DNA from: Rhodospirillales bacterium
Lineage (GTDB): Bacteria; Pseudomonadota; Alphaproteobacteria; Micavibrionales; Micavibrionaceae
Direction of reading: 5' to 3'
Length of the DNA stretch: 64,000 nucleotides
Assembly: GCA_020638335.1 (NCBI GenBank)
Contig: JACKIT010000001.1
Coordinates: 124,001-188,000 of the forward strand
Below are positions 46,935 to 55,812 of the stretch, one piece after another; position 1 is the first letter of the stretch, and every line of letters starts with the position of its first letter. Position numbers and translations under genes: made by a program. The notes under the pieces were generated by a model. The model searched no databases. It was given only the letters and a program-made list of their open reading frames with translations, and had not been told where the DNA came from.

Positions 46935-48874
46935 AGCCCTTTTAGGAAATACTCCAAATTTAGAATATTATTGACTGTGAAAAAGGTATGGGCGGGGTTT
47001 TCGTAGGTCTGTTTATACAGATCCGCAAGATAGTTTTTAATATCGGGATTTTCAATTCTGTCCAGAACGTGAGAGGCCCCCTGCCCTGTGACTTTGCGGA
47101 CCATGTCCTGATATAGTGGTTCGTTCAGTAAAGCATTACGACGATAGTTCATGAGATTGATTTCATCTTTGTATTGGCGCGTCAGCTTGTAAGTCAGGTT
47201 GTGCATACGTCTATAGGGGATAAAATCTTTCCAGTAGTCTTTACCGGTGACATGCTTAAAATACATAAATTCCAGATTTTTGGGGTGTTTAACTTCATGT
47301 GTGGAAATCTGTTTTTTCATCAAAAACATTGCCATTGGTCCGTCCATTGGCGGGCCTTGTATATTAATCAAGCCGGCGCTTGAGGATGTGTGGAAATTGA
47401 TGGAATTGCTTTGAACATTGGTTGCAAAGCGGATCAGACGGGTTATCTGTGCGATTTTCTCCGGGGGTAGTTTTAATGATGTTTTCAGGTCTCCATAATA
47501 CGGTCCCACAATCGGTCCTAACACGCTGTCAATCCAGTATTCCCTGAATTCATTTTCAAGCGCATTTAGGGGGACAGGTAAAATCCCTCCCGGATTAAGC
47601 GGCAGGCCGTTTGTTATAGAGATAAAGGACAGATATTCGTAAGCGTTTCCGGGCAAAGCCTCTTCAAAGCGAATCTTCAGCCAGAATGGCGTATCTCCGC
47701 CGAGAGTTTTCTGGTATTCCTGCGTGTACAGATATCGTTTAGGGCCCTGTTTGATGACATTCTTGTACCAGATCTGAAATGGCCAGTTTTTAAAGGCAGG
47801 AAACATACACGGGTGGTTTTGATAGGTTACGCCAATTGTATGCCCGCCAAAGGTTAAAGGCTTATTTTGAATGTAGTCCGGGTGCCAGTACATGTTACTG
47901 ATTCCCATCTGGCCAAGACCTGTACGAAAAACATGCTCGCATGTTTGCAGGAAGTCTTTGAGGCTTTTCTCGTAGTTGTCTTTAGACTTGAGCGGTTTCA
48001 GATAATAGGGCTCTTCTATATCCAGCCAGTTTTGAAGGCGTTGAATATACTCTGTTAAAGCTGAGAATTTTAGCTCGTGTATGGCCCTGCCCTGCAGTCC
48101 GAGTTTCTTTGCAGCGCATAGAAACATTGTTGAATCTATGCCCCCGGATATCTCAAAGAATATGTTTTTGTCACGTTTGTAATATTCATATTGCCGTGAC
48201 AATACTTCCTCAGTTATGAGTGCAAATTCTTCGAATTGTTCTTTATCGTTGCGGGTATCTGATGACAGTTGATCGACAGGTAGATAGAAAAGGTCTTTGC
48301 TGTTATTTGCGTCAACTTTTAAAACGGTTTTTTGTCCGCCTAATGTATGGCGAGTGTTTTTTATAAGCGATTTGAACGGCGCTCTGTATGCGAAATGCTG
48401 GGTGATGTAGTGCAGAACTTGAAAGTCATCCAGCCCTTTACTGACAAAGGTTTTGTAAAATGTTTTTTCAGAAGAGTTGAGGTGCAGAGTCTCTTGCGTT
48501 TCATAAATATAAAGGCCAGGGCCACGAACAGACGAATAAACGCTAATTTCTTCATTTGTTTTTAAAATAGCCCAAAATGTCCCCATAGCTTGCGACAGAT
48601 ACGTCTCAAATTTTTTAAGGTTGTTTTCGTAGAGTTCCTTAAGAAAATAGAGTGCTTTTTGTGGGGGAAGAAAATTTTGTCCATCATAAAGAGCTATGAA
48701 ATCACCATAAATATTAAGTGACGCGTTTTTATGTAGCTGGAGGCTATAGTCTGGAGAGCTGGTTTGGCAATCCAATGTTTTTTTGTTTATTTGGATTTCA
48801 ATATAGGGAGCAAAGCCGATGCGTTGTCGGTCTAATGCATTTTGAGAGGGCACATCAACTATCAAGGTATTCAT
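46931..48874 (-). CDS. Asparagine-synthetase-like ATP-dependent enzyme without glutaminase Cys
   Basis: A 647-residue protein of the AsnB/beta-lactam-synthetase superfamily. An N-terminal domain resembling the class II glutaminase fold lacks the Cys2 nucleophile (it starts MNTLIVDVPS). The PP-loop, FFEISGGIDSTMFLCAAKKL, near residue 242 binds ATP. Such enzymes adenylate a carboxylate, then form an amide or a lactam, as in beta-lactam and carbapenam synthetases or lasso cyclases. The ATG at 48874 is directly after the ArgH-like stop; a longer frame would merely translate that gene's end out of frame. It is the last gene of the minus-strand cluster. Confidence 0.78.
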   Translation of the reverse strand: MNTLIVDVPSQNALDRQRIGFAPYIEIQINKKTLDCQTSSPDYSLQLHKNASLNIYGDFIALYDGQNFLPPQKALYFLKELYENNLKKFETYLSQAMGTFWAILKTNEEISVYSSVRGPGLYIYETQETLHLNSSEKTFYKTFVSKGLDDFQVLHYITQHFAYRAPFKSLIKNTRHTLGGQKTVLKVDANNSKDLFYLPVDQLSSDTRNDKEQFEEFALITEEVLSRQYEYYKRDKNIFFEISGGIDSTMFLCAAKKLGLQGRAIHELKFSALTEYIQRLQNWLDIEEPYYLKPLKSKDNYEKSLKDFLQTCEHVFRTGLGQMGISNMYWHPDYIQNKPLTFGGHTIGVTYQNHPCMFPAFKNWPFQIWYKNVIKQGPKRYLYTQEYQKTLGGDTPFWLKIRFEEALPGNAYEYLSFISITNGLPLNPGGILPVPLNALENEFREYWIDSVLGPIVGPYYGDLKTSLKLPPEKIAQITRLIRFATNVQSNSINFHTSSSAGLINIQGPPMDGPMAMFLMKKQISTHEVKHPKNLEFMYFKHVTGKDYWKDFIPYRRMHNLTYKLTRQYKDEINLMNYRRNALLNEPLYQDMVRKVTGQGASHVLDRIENPDIKNYLADLYKQTYENPAHTFFTVNNILNLEYFLKGL

Positions 48875-48875
48875 A

Positions 48876-50288
48876 TCATATGTTTTCTTGTACGATTTTT
48901 TGGAATTTTTGGGCTTTTTCTTCCCAGATTTCGGTTTGATTTTTCCATTGTTCAAGCGCCTTTGAATGCTGGCTGGTCAGGGCGTCCAGTGTGTTTTTCA
49001 CAGATTCGGGAGATGGACCACCTCCATAGCTAAAGGCGTTTATCATATCCTTTGGTTTGCACGTGTTGAAGGACGTCGTATCTTCGAGTTTTTCTGCAAG
49101 ATTTTTGTAGGCTTGACGGAATGGCGTCCCCTCTTCCTTGACTTCTTTCTCTGCAAGAAACAGGGCGTAACATCCTTTGTAGATGTCTTTGGACGCGTGG
49201 TTTTCTTCTGTTACTTCCAGATGCGAGAGCATAAATTCCGTTAAAATCAAAATATCTTGAATACCATCCAGCATTTGCCAAAATTTGCGGGCTGCGGCTT
49301 TTGTTTCCATAGCGTTAGAAAACGGGACCTTCAAAAATCCTGATTGCATTGAGGTCATAAGTGAAATATTTGCAGCAATGCGCTCCTTAATGACCTCCAA
49401 AATAAACGGATTACGCTTCTGTGGCAGCATGGAACTCGCACCATACAGGGGGCCGGAGAATGAAATATACGAAAATTCTTGCGTTGCCCACAAATGCAGC
49501 GTTGTCGCGAGCCGTTCGAGCACGAGATTTGCTCCGGCCAGTGCACCAGCCATTGGCATAATATATTCATAGTGTGCTACTGATTGCAGAGAATTGTCCA
49601 ATGCTCCTTCGAAACCCAAAAGTTCGGCGGTGTATTGCGTATCGATTGGAAGGCTTGTTCCTGCGGCGGCTCCTGCGCCTAGGGGGCTATATTCATTGTC
49701 TGAAAACACCTTTAGAAAGGCTGTAATATGAATGTTCAGACTGCTTGCAAAGCCTGCAAAATGATGTCCATAGGTTCCAAATGATGCCGGTTGCATTTGC
49801 GTGTGAATAATGGCCGGTGTTTCCGTGTGTTTTTTGGCGAATGCTAAAAGCTGTTGCTGAATTTTCAAGTATAACGGAACAATTGTCTGTAATTGTTGTC
49901 TGTTGTAGAGTCTAAAAATCGTTGCAAAATAGTCGTTGCGCGAACGGCCGGTTTGCAAATAGCCTGCGACGTCCATACCTAATTTTTCAATGAGATAATT
50001 TTCGTAGGAGATATACCATCCGCGTTCGAAAGAAAGCCCTTGGATGTCTTGATAACCACCGTCGATAATGGAAGAAATTTTATTTAAGAGGGCTCGGGAT
50101 GTTTTTTCATCAATGAGCCCTTGCTTTTTAAGCATAAGCACGTGAGCTTGGTCAATTTTGAGACCTAGGGGGATATCAGCTAAAAGGCTATTCGCCTTTT
50201 GTGCTTCTGGATAGATGATGGCGAGGATGTTTGTTGGAAGTGTTTTTTGTGTCATAGTAGATTGCTTACGGGTTTTCGATGCTGTCAT
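48876..50288 (-). CDS. Argininosuccinate-lyase-family enzyme
   Basis: A 470-residue member of the fumarase/aspartase/ArgH superfamily, which eliminates fumarate from succinyl-amine substrates. Conserved blocks are AGYLQTGRSRNDYFATIFR near residue 95, PLGAGAAAGTSLPID, and the flexible signature loop GASSMLPQKRNPFILEVIK near residue 285. It is not likely to be the arginine-pathway enzyme: it sits in a Thr-kinase/PLP-synthase/ATP-grasp cluster, and similar lyases release diaminobutyrate from an N-succinyl adduct. It overlaps the ATP-grasp gene by 4 bases. Confidence 0.85.
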   Translation of the reverse strand: MTASKTRKQSTMTQKTLPTNILAIIYPEAQKANSLLADIPLGLKIDQAHVLMLKKQGLIDEKTSRALLNKISSIIDGGYQDIQGLSFERGWYISYENYLIEKLGMDVAGYLQTGRSRNDYFATIFRLYNRQQLQTIVPLYLKIQQQLLAFAKKHTETPAIIHTQMQPASFGTYGHHFAGFASSLNIHITAFLKVFSDNEYSPLGAGAAAGTSLPIDTQYTAELLGFEGALDNSLQSVAHYEYIMPMAGALAGANLVLERLATTLHLWATQEFSYISFSGPLYGASSMLPQKRNPFILEVIKERIAANISLMTSMQSGFLKVPFSNAMETKAAARKFWQMLDGIQDILILTEFMLSHLEVTEENHASKDIYKGCYALFLAEKEVKEEGTPFRQAYKNLAEKLEDTTSFNTCKPKDMINAFSYGGGPSPESVKNTLDALTSQHSKALEQWKNQTEIWEEKAQKFQKIVQENI

Positions 50289-51520
50289 GCTGCATCGTCG
50301 TATATATAGTGTATGGATGCAACTGCTGTGTTTGCCTTTTCGATACAGCGCGCTTGATCCGGGTCGCTTACAATTAAGGCACCTATCCTGTCTGTGAAAT
50401 CGCCTTTCAGTTCATGAAACTGCTTAAACCTTAAATCGTAGATGAAGTGGTCTATGTCTTCTTCCAGCGTTTCGAAGCCTTTTAGTTCTGACAATTTTCC
50501 ATTATGCGGCGGAACCAGAAAACGGATGCAAGCGTAAGTTTTGGGCTCTATCTTTGTTGGAATATCGCTTTTCTTGTCTAATATTGCGTTTATTTGCGCT
50601 TTAATCAGATCAATATCGTAAACCCGCTTTATTAGGTCGGGTAACATGCCGCCTGCTAAGCGCGTGTTTATTTCTATAATGACAGGGCCTGTTTTTCCAA
50701 GCTTAAGCTCTACGTGTAAACAGCCAAACGTCAGCTGCATTGCTTTCGCGGCTTTTATAGCTTCTTGTTCGCAAGATTGCCATTCGCTTTTGGAGATGGG
50801 GGCGGGAACGTCATGCCCTATTTCTAAAAAATTAGGCTCAGGGCCCATATGTTTTTTTATGACGGTAATTACGCAAGGTTCAGGATTGCATAGCAATTCT
50901 ACTGAATATTCCTGGCCTTCAATATACTCTTCAACTAAAGCGTAAGGCGGTAATTCTTGGCCCCGACTGTTGTGAGTAACACTGAGGATTCTGTTAATAC
51001 ATGTATCGAGTTCGGCGAGATTTGCACATAGTCTTACCTTTTCACTGCCGGTGCCTGTTACGGGTTTGGCAACCACAGGAAAACTCATACCAGCAACTTT
51101 TTTTTCAATATCGTCTTTGAACGTAATCGTTGCGATTGTTGGCGTCGTTAAGCCCGCGTCTTTCAGAATTTTACGCATTTTGCTTTTATCTTGCGTGTTT
51201 TCAATGGATTGGGCATCAGGGCCGGATAGATTAAATACAAAGGCCATTTGGGCTGCTGTGCGAATATAATAATCCGAGCTTGTCCCTATACCTTTTATAT
51301 TATGTTCTTCTGCAAGCGTTTTAATTTGTGTTTCAAGGGCGTCAAGAGCGTTTGTATTGCATTCAACAATTTGGGCATATTTTTCTGCCCATGGATATAA
51401 TTCCTTGTTTGTTGTGAGCAGAATTGCCCGTAATCCTTTTAATCGGACAATCTTAAAAAAATCTTCTCCGCTACCGCTGGTATTGCTTTCAATGAATATA
51501 ACAACGTCTTTTTTATTCAT
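50285..51520 (-). CDS. ATP-grasp carboxylate-amine ligase
   Basis: A 411-residue ATP-grasp ligase of the kind that forms amide bonds between amino acids (BacD/DdaF-like). After an N-terminal pre-ATP fold (VVIFIESNTSGSGEDFF), the ATP-binding residues appear as FPVVAKPVTGTGSEKVRL and ALVEEYIEGQEYSVELL, with the Mg site VIIEINTRLAGGMLPDLI near residue 275. The ATG at 51520 is just past the upstream stop. With the neighbours, it may join a diamino acid to a second amino acid or an acyl group. Confidence 0.85.
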   Translation of the reverse strand: MNKKDVVIFIESNTSGSGEDFFKIVRLKGLRAILLTTNKELYPWAEKYAQIVECNTNALDALETQIKTLAEEHNIKGIGTSSDYYIRTAAQMAFVFNLSGPDAQSIENTQDKSKMRKILKDAGLTTPTIATITFKDDIEKKVAGMSFPVVAKPVTGTGSEKVRLCANLAELDTCINRILSVTHNSRGQELPPYALVEEYIEGQEYSVELLCNPEPCVITVIKKHMGPEPNFLEIGHDVPAPISKSEWQSCEQEAIKAAKAMQLTFGCLHVELKLGKTGPVIIEINTRLAGGMLPDLIKRVYDIDLIKAQINAILDKKSDIPTKIEPKTYACIRFLVPPHNGKLSELKGFETLEEDIDHFIYDLRFKQFHELKGDFTDRIGALIVSDPDQARCIEKANTAVASIHYIYDDAA

Positions 51521-51521
51521 A

Positions 51522-52562
51522 TTATGCAGCCTGCGCACCGATCACTTGCTCTAGTGTTTGTTTATTCCAGTCGTAATAACACCAGGGCACTGTTTTTTCC
51601 ATGGGGGCATGTATATGAACAGGTTCAGGGATTGTGCGCGTTAAGATGCCGTTTTTTTGCAACCACTCATCGTCGTAGGCTGTATTAATGTATCGATGGC
51701 CGCTATCCGGTAAAACAGAAAGAACTTTTGCATCAGAATGTTGTTCTGCAACCCATTTCCCAACCATATAAGCTACTCCGGATGTTGGCCCCATGAACAT
51801 TTGGTGTTTTTTGTGTAATAGTCGGCAACTGTAAAAGCCCTCGGCGCAATCCATCCAATGTATTTGGTCGAACAATTCGTAATCTACATTTTCCGGATAG
51901 ATGCTGCTCCCAAGCCCCCTGAGCAATCGTTTTCCATCTTCGCGGCCAAAAATTTTACTGTTGAGTGAATCCGCCCCTATGAGTTTCATATCGGGGTTGA
52001 TAACCCGCAAAGCAGAGGCTAATCCTTGCGAAGAACCGCCAGAGCCGACAGTTGCAATCAGATAATCAATCTTGCCTAGGCATTCCACGATCTTTTCTGC
52101 TGCGTAAAAATAGGATCGAGGGTTCATTTTATTTTTATATTGTTGTGGCCAAAACGATTTCTCTTCGGTTTTCAGATGTTTTTGCAAACGATCCAGTCTA
52201 GCTTTTTGAATACCGCCTGGGGCGTTTGTATTAGGAACGATTTCCAGTTGTGTTCCCAGATCAAGCAGACGGTTTTTTAAACCGTTATCGATGGCTTCAT
52301 CACCAACAATGATAAGTTTATAGCCTCGTTCTGCACATAAAATGGCTAATCCGAGTGCAAATGTTCCTGATGAGGATTCGGCTACAGTTGTGCCGGGCGT
52401 AAGCTGACCGGTTCTTTCTGCTTCATCCAGCATAAATTTCGCTGGCAATATTTTCATAAGCTCAAATGCGGCGCCGTAATGATTCTCCTTTAGACGACGA
52501 ATTTGCGGCAGCAACATCGGGTCTGAGGTTTTTTCAAAAATTTTTGCTTTATAGTCGAGCAT
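51522..52562 (-). CDS. Cysteine-synthase-like PLP enzyme (SbnA/CysK type)
   Basis: A 346-residue fold-type II PLP enzyme. The motif ESSSGTFALGLAILCAERG near residue 64 replaces the CysK TSGNT phosphate loop; the Lys in FELMKILPAKFM near residue 37 aligns with the CysK PLP-lysine; VGSGGSSQGLASALR binds the PLP phosphate. SbnA-type relatives perform beta-replacement on O-phospho-L-serine with an amine donor. The kinase next to it could provide a phospho-hydroxy amino acid. The ATG at 52562 follows the kinase stop; the longer ORF would overlap the kinase. Confidence 0.85.
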   Translation of the reverse strand: MLDYKAKIFEKTSDPMLLPQIRRLKENHYGAAFELMKILPAKFMLDEAERTGQLTPGTTVAESSSGTFALGLAILCAERGYKLIIVGDEAIDNGLKNRLLDLGTQLEIVPNTNAPGGIQKARLDRLQKHLKTEEKSFWPQQYKNKMNPRSYFYAAEKIVECLGKIDYLIATVGSGGSSQGLASALRVINPDMKLIGADSLNSKIFGREDGKRLLRGLGSSIYPENVDYELFDQIHWMDCAEGFYSCRLLHKKHQMFMGPTSGVAYMVGKWVAEQHSDAKVLSVLPDSGHRYINTAYDDEWLQKNGILTRTIPEPVHIHAPMEKTVPWCYYDWNKQTLEQVIGAQAA

Positions 52563-52563
52563 A

Positions 52564-53598
52564 TCAGCCTGAATAATAGCGTAATAATTCTCGTACGCCA
52601 ATAGATTCCAAGTCTTGTCGCAGGGTCTTGATACGATCACTTGTCATTACATCATTCATATCGTAAATCAGTCCTAAAACAGTTCCTGAGTGCGCGCACA
52701 CAACGCCCTGCGCCGCGTTACTGTCTGCAATTTTTATGATCTCTCCGAGATTATCTTTAGGTAAGAAACGTTGATTGATTAATGCTGATTGTGTAGATAC
52801 CTGTCCCAAAAGCTTCAAATCCTCCTTATAAAAGGCATTACGTGCAGCTTTGCGTAGCAGATCAAGCGTTTGCTGTTCTTCAAAAGAATATTCTTTGGGG
52901 GCCAGTGATAGCGTATCGACTGTCTGACCTGCGCTGTCTGCGGCCAAACCAATAATGAGCGCTCTAGGATAGACAGTGTCGTAATATTCTAAAAACGTAC
53001 ACTTGGTGGTGATAAATAGCCCTGCCCGGCTGTACATAATCGCATCGCAGGCTCCTTCGGCCTGAAGCGCCAAAGACGCAGCTTCGGCGTTTGTGAGTTT
53101 ACAACACAGGCTATCGGCGACAGCATATATGGTTGCCAGAACATCGCTGGTTGAGGTCCCCAGTCCGTGCCCCTCAGGGATTTCTCTTTTGAGAGTAATT
53201 TCACCTCGCACCTCACTTTTGTTAATGTAGTCCAATGTCAATTCAGCCGCTTTTTGAGACTTTACGCAGTGCGGCATATTTACTTTTATGGACTTATCTT
53301 CTGTATGTTTGAAATGAGCCTTACTTCCCGTTTTTGCAATTGGAATCTCGCTGACATATCTGTGTGATTCATTTTGCAAAATTAAGGAGCGTTCCACGCA
53401 TAAAGCGTCTTCGTAGTTGAGAATTGGGACAGAAATTGCCGCACGATCTGTCACTTCGGGCAGGTCAGTATAGGATGCTTGTAAATATTCGCCAAAATGC
53501 GTACGTGCGCTGGCCGATCCGGCTTCGCGCTTTTTGAGAAAGTCGTTAATTTCAGGTTGAATGTTCAACGCATGTGAGAGAGAAGGATCAGGCTGCAT
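52564..53598 (-). CDS. GHMP kinase resembling L-threonine kinase PduX
   Basis: A 344-residue GHMP-family kinase. The glycine-rich phosphate loop is EIPEGHGLGTSTSDVLATIY near residue 142, followed by EGACDAIMYSRAGLF near residue 190, similar in place to the PTDST segment of PduX, the kinase that phosphorylates L-threonine. AHSGTVLGLIYD near residue 305 is the C-terminal GHMP motif 3. O-phosphothreonine or O-phosphoserine would be the product, a good leaving group for the adjacent PLP enzyme. It overlaps the threonine-synthase-like gene by 11 bases. Confidence 0.82.
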   Translation of the reverse strand: MQPDPSLSHALNIQPEINDFLKKREAGSASARTHFGEYLQASYTDLPEVTDRAAISVPILNYEDALCVERSLILQNESHRYVSEIPIAKTGSKAHFKHTEDKSIKVNMPHCVKSQKAAELTLDYINKSEVRGEITLKREIPEGHGLGTSTSDVLATIYAVADSLCCKLTNAEAASLALQAEGACDAIMYSRAGLFITTKCTFLEYYDTVYPRALIIGLAADSAGQTVDTLSLAPKEYSFEEQQTLDLLRKAARNAFYKEDLKLLGQVSTQSALINQRFLPKDNLGEIIKIADSNAAQGVVCAHSGTVLGLIYDMNDVMTSDRIKTLRQDLESIGVRELLRYYSG

Positions 53599-54841
53599 AT
53601 TGTTTTAGATCGTTTATATCCGGTTTTATTGTGTGAATGGATGTGAAGGTGTGGTTTTCAAAATGAGCGATGTCTTTCAGACCATGCCCCGTATTCAGCA
53701 AAACAACAGTCTCATCCGACTTAATCGTCTTTTTCTGATTGAGTATTTTGAGCGCGCCCCATGCCGATGAGCCGGCAACGCAGCCCATTAGGCCTTGTTT
53801 TTGGGACATTTCCAACATCGATTGATGCATTTCCTCATCACTCATTAGCAAAGCTAAGCCATCTGTATCTTTAATGGCTTTTAAGGCAAACCCGCCATCT
53901 CCCGGCAATCCTACATTGATTGAGTCGACGCTTGATGTTGCTTCCATGTAGGATGGTTCTTCATCCCCACGCTTCCAAGATTCATAAAGGGAGGAAGCGC
54001 CTTGAGCCTGAACAGCAACAATGCGAGGAATTTTTTCGATCCAGCCCAATCTGTACAAATCCAAAAAGCCCTTATGTACGCCACTGATAATACAGCCATC
54101 ACCCACCGGGACAATCACCCAATCGGGTACATTCCAACCGAGTTGTTCCGCGATTTCAAAGGCAACCGTTTTTTTACCTTCACGGGTGTATGGATTAAAG
54201 CCAGTGTTTCTAGAGTACCATCCAAATTCCTCGCACGCTTTTTCACATAAAGAGAAGGCTTCATCGTAAGAGCCTTGAACCACAAAAACTTCTGCGCCAT
54301 AAATTGCGATTTGCATCAACTTCGCCTTTGGAATGGCTTTGGGTACGAACAGAATTGCTCGCACATCCGCAGCAGCGCAGACTGCGGCGAGTGAGCATCC
54401 CGCATTCCCTGAGCTTGCGGCGGCGATTGCATTTCGTCCTTGGGCTTTTGCCAATGCGGTGACCATAAAGCTGGCCCTGTCTTTTAGCGAGGCGGAAGGA
54501 TTTGACGCATCGAATTTAACAAAAACATTATCCATGCCCAATTCTTTTGAGAGTGCGGTGGCTTTTATAAGGGGCGTACCGCCGACATGATAGGGTATGC
54601 TTTCGAGCGCCTCGCGACTTGCAGGCAAGATTGAGGCATAGCGTTTAATCGTGGTGTCCGGATTTACAGCCAGATCGGCTTTGGTGAACCGGTTTTTTAT
54701 AGCCTCGTAATCATAAAGAACTTCCAGACGATTATTCCCGGCATGTTCGGGGCATACATAATCGATTTCCTCGGGCCGATATTTCTTACCGCATCCGTGG
54801 CACTGAAGTTCTGTCATATATGGTGAAAATATTTTGCTCAT
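53588..54841 (-). CDS. Threonine-synthase-like PLP enzyme
   Basis: A 417-residue fold-type II PLP enzyme. A zinc-ribbon-like start (LQCHGCGKKYRPEEIDYVCPEH) is typical of class II threonine synthases; the PLP lysine lies in NPSASLKDRASFMV near residue 117, the phosphate loop in AASSGNAGCSLAAVCAA. The family turns O-phosphohomoserine into threonine. Being in the cluster, it probably feeds the Thr/Ser kinase with threonine or makes a related hydroxy amino acid. A second, housekeeping thrC is expected elsewhere (not visible here). Confidence 0.85.
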   Translation of the reverse strand: MSKIFSPYMTELQCHGCGKKYRPEEIDYVCPEHAGNNRLEVLYDYEAIKNRFTKADLAVNPDTTIKRYASILPASREALESIPYHVGGTPLIKATALSKELGMDNVFVKFDASNPSASLKDRASFMVTALAKAQGRNAIAAASSGNAGCSLAAVCAAADVRAILFVPKAIPKAKLMQIAIYGAEVFVVQGSYDEAFSLCEKACEEFGWYSRNTGFNPYTREGKKTVAFEIAEQLGWNVPDWVIVPVGDGCIISGVHKGFLDLYRLGWIEKIPRIVAVQAQGASSLYESWKRGDEEPSYMEATSSVDSINVGLPGDGGFALKAIKDTDGLALLMSDEEMHQSMLEMSQKQGLMGCVAGSSAWGALKILNQKKTIKSDETVVLLNTGHGLKDIAHFENHTFTSIHTIKPDINDLKQYAA

Positions 54842-54845
54842 CTTT

Positions 54846-55793
54846 TCACTTGTAATTTAAGGCTTTTAGCCCTTCAGCGCAGGCTGCTTGCAGGCGGCTT
54901 TGTTCGTCAAAACTCAAGTCCTTGAATTTAGGAGTTGAAGGCTTTACGAGCTCCACATTTCTTTCTATCCATTGGTGATCTTGTTCGGATAGTCCGTCCT
55001 TGTCCATAATATATTTGATCAACTTTTCAAGCTCATGTTCAGGGTTTTGCATTAAATTTTCGTATGAAATCCAGCGTTTTTGATCATCGGGAAGTGATTT
55101 CATAGCCTCTTGGGCATGTAAAACCCAATTATTCCACATTCGGCCGATATCTTCGATTGGCGGCATTTCATCAAAATCCCATTCATCGAGATTGGGATTC
55201 TCCTCCATTTTCAGATACATTCTGAAAAATGGATACTTATGCATTGAAATAGAGCATTCCCGGCCGTCACGGTAGCTATGAATGATTTTTGCATTAGGCC
55301 AAGTGTTAATGATTTTACCTGTGTGCGGTAAAGAACCGCCCGTACGTTCCACCCAAAGCTCACCATTGTAGCGTTCTTTCATCCATTCGCAGAAATCAGT
55401 GAAATGATCGGCTGGTGTTTTTGGTGATCTATTTTCGAAATACGCTTTGCACTCTTCGTAAACGCCCATGACATCCTGATCTACGAAAGGCACGGTATAA
55501 GAGAGAAACAATGAAATCAGGTTTTCATCTTCAGGAACAAACAGGCGCTCTTTGGTGTCGCGCTCACGCCAGTATCTTAGGCGTGGTTTTGTTGAGGCGA
55601 CGGCGAGGATATCGCGAAAAAATTCGCATCCGGTAACTTCATCTTTGATATCAAAATATGGGGTTGGCCCAACGGGTTCAAATAAGTCTGATATACAAAC
55701 AAGGGCAGGATGATCGCTGATGACTTTGGCCAAGAAGGTTGAGCCTGAGCGTCCAGCGCTGACAATAAAAATCGGTGTTTGTTTTTCAGCCAT
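54846..55793 (-). CDS. Sulfotransferase family protein (3)
   Basis: A 315-residue sulfotransferase. The PAPS loop IFIVSAGRSGSTFLAKVISD near residue 9 and the 3'-phosphate site KIIHSYRDGRECSISMHKYP near residue 170 are clear; a C-terminal LSFDEQSRLQAACAEGLKAL helix follows. It is 4 bases from the threonine-synthase-like gene and in the same run as an ABC exporter, so the exported product of this cluster may be sulfated (inference). Confidence 0.83.
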   Translation of the reverse strand: MAEKQTPIFIVSAGRSGSTFLAKVISDHPALVCISDLFEPVGPTPYFDIKDEVTGCEFFRDILAVASTKPRLRYWRERDTKERLFVPEDENLISLFLSYTVPFVDQDVMGVYEECKAYFENRSPKTPADHFTDFCEWMKERYNGELWVERTGGSLPHTGKIINTWPNAKIIHSYRDGRECSISMHKYPFFRMYLKMEENPNLDEWDFDEMPPIEDIGRMWNNWVLHAQEAMKSLPDDQKRWISYENLMQNPEHELEKLIKYIMDKDGLSEQDHQWIERNVELVKPSTPKFKDLSFDEQSRLQAACAEGLKALNYK

Positions 55794-55812
55794 GACGGCC
55801 CCTTAGCGTTAT

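Noticed and set aside
48875..48955. Lys-rich N-terminal extension of the asparagine-synthetase-like protein
   Set aside because: It is the ArgH-like gene's 3' end read out of frame; ATG at 48874 directly follows that stop.
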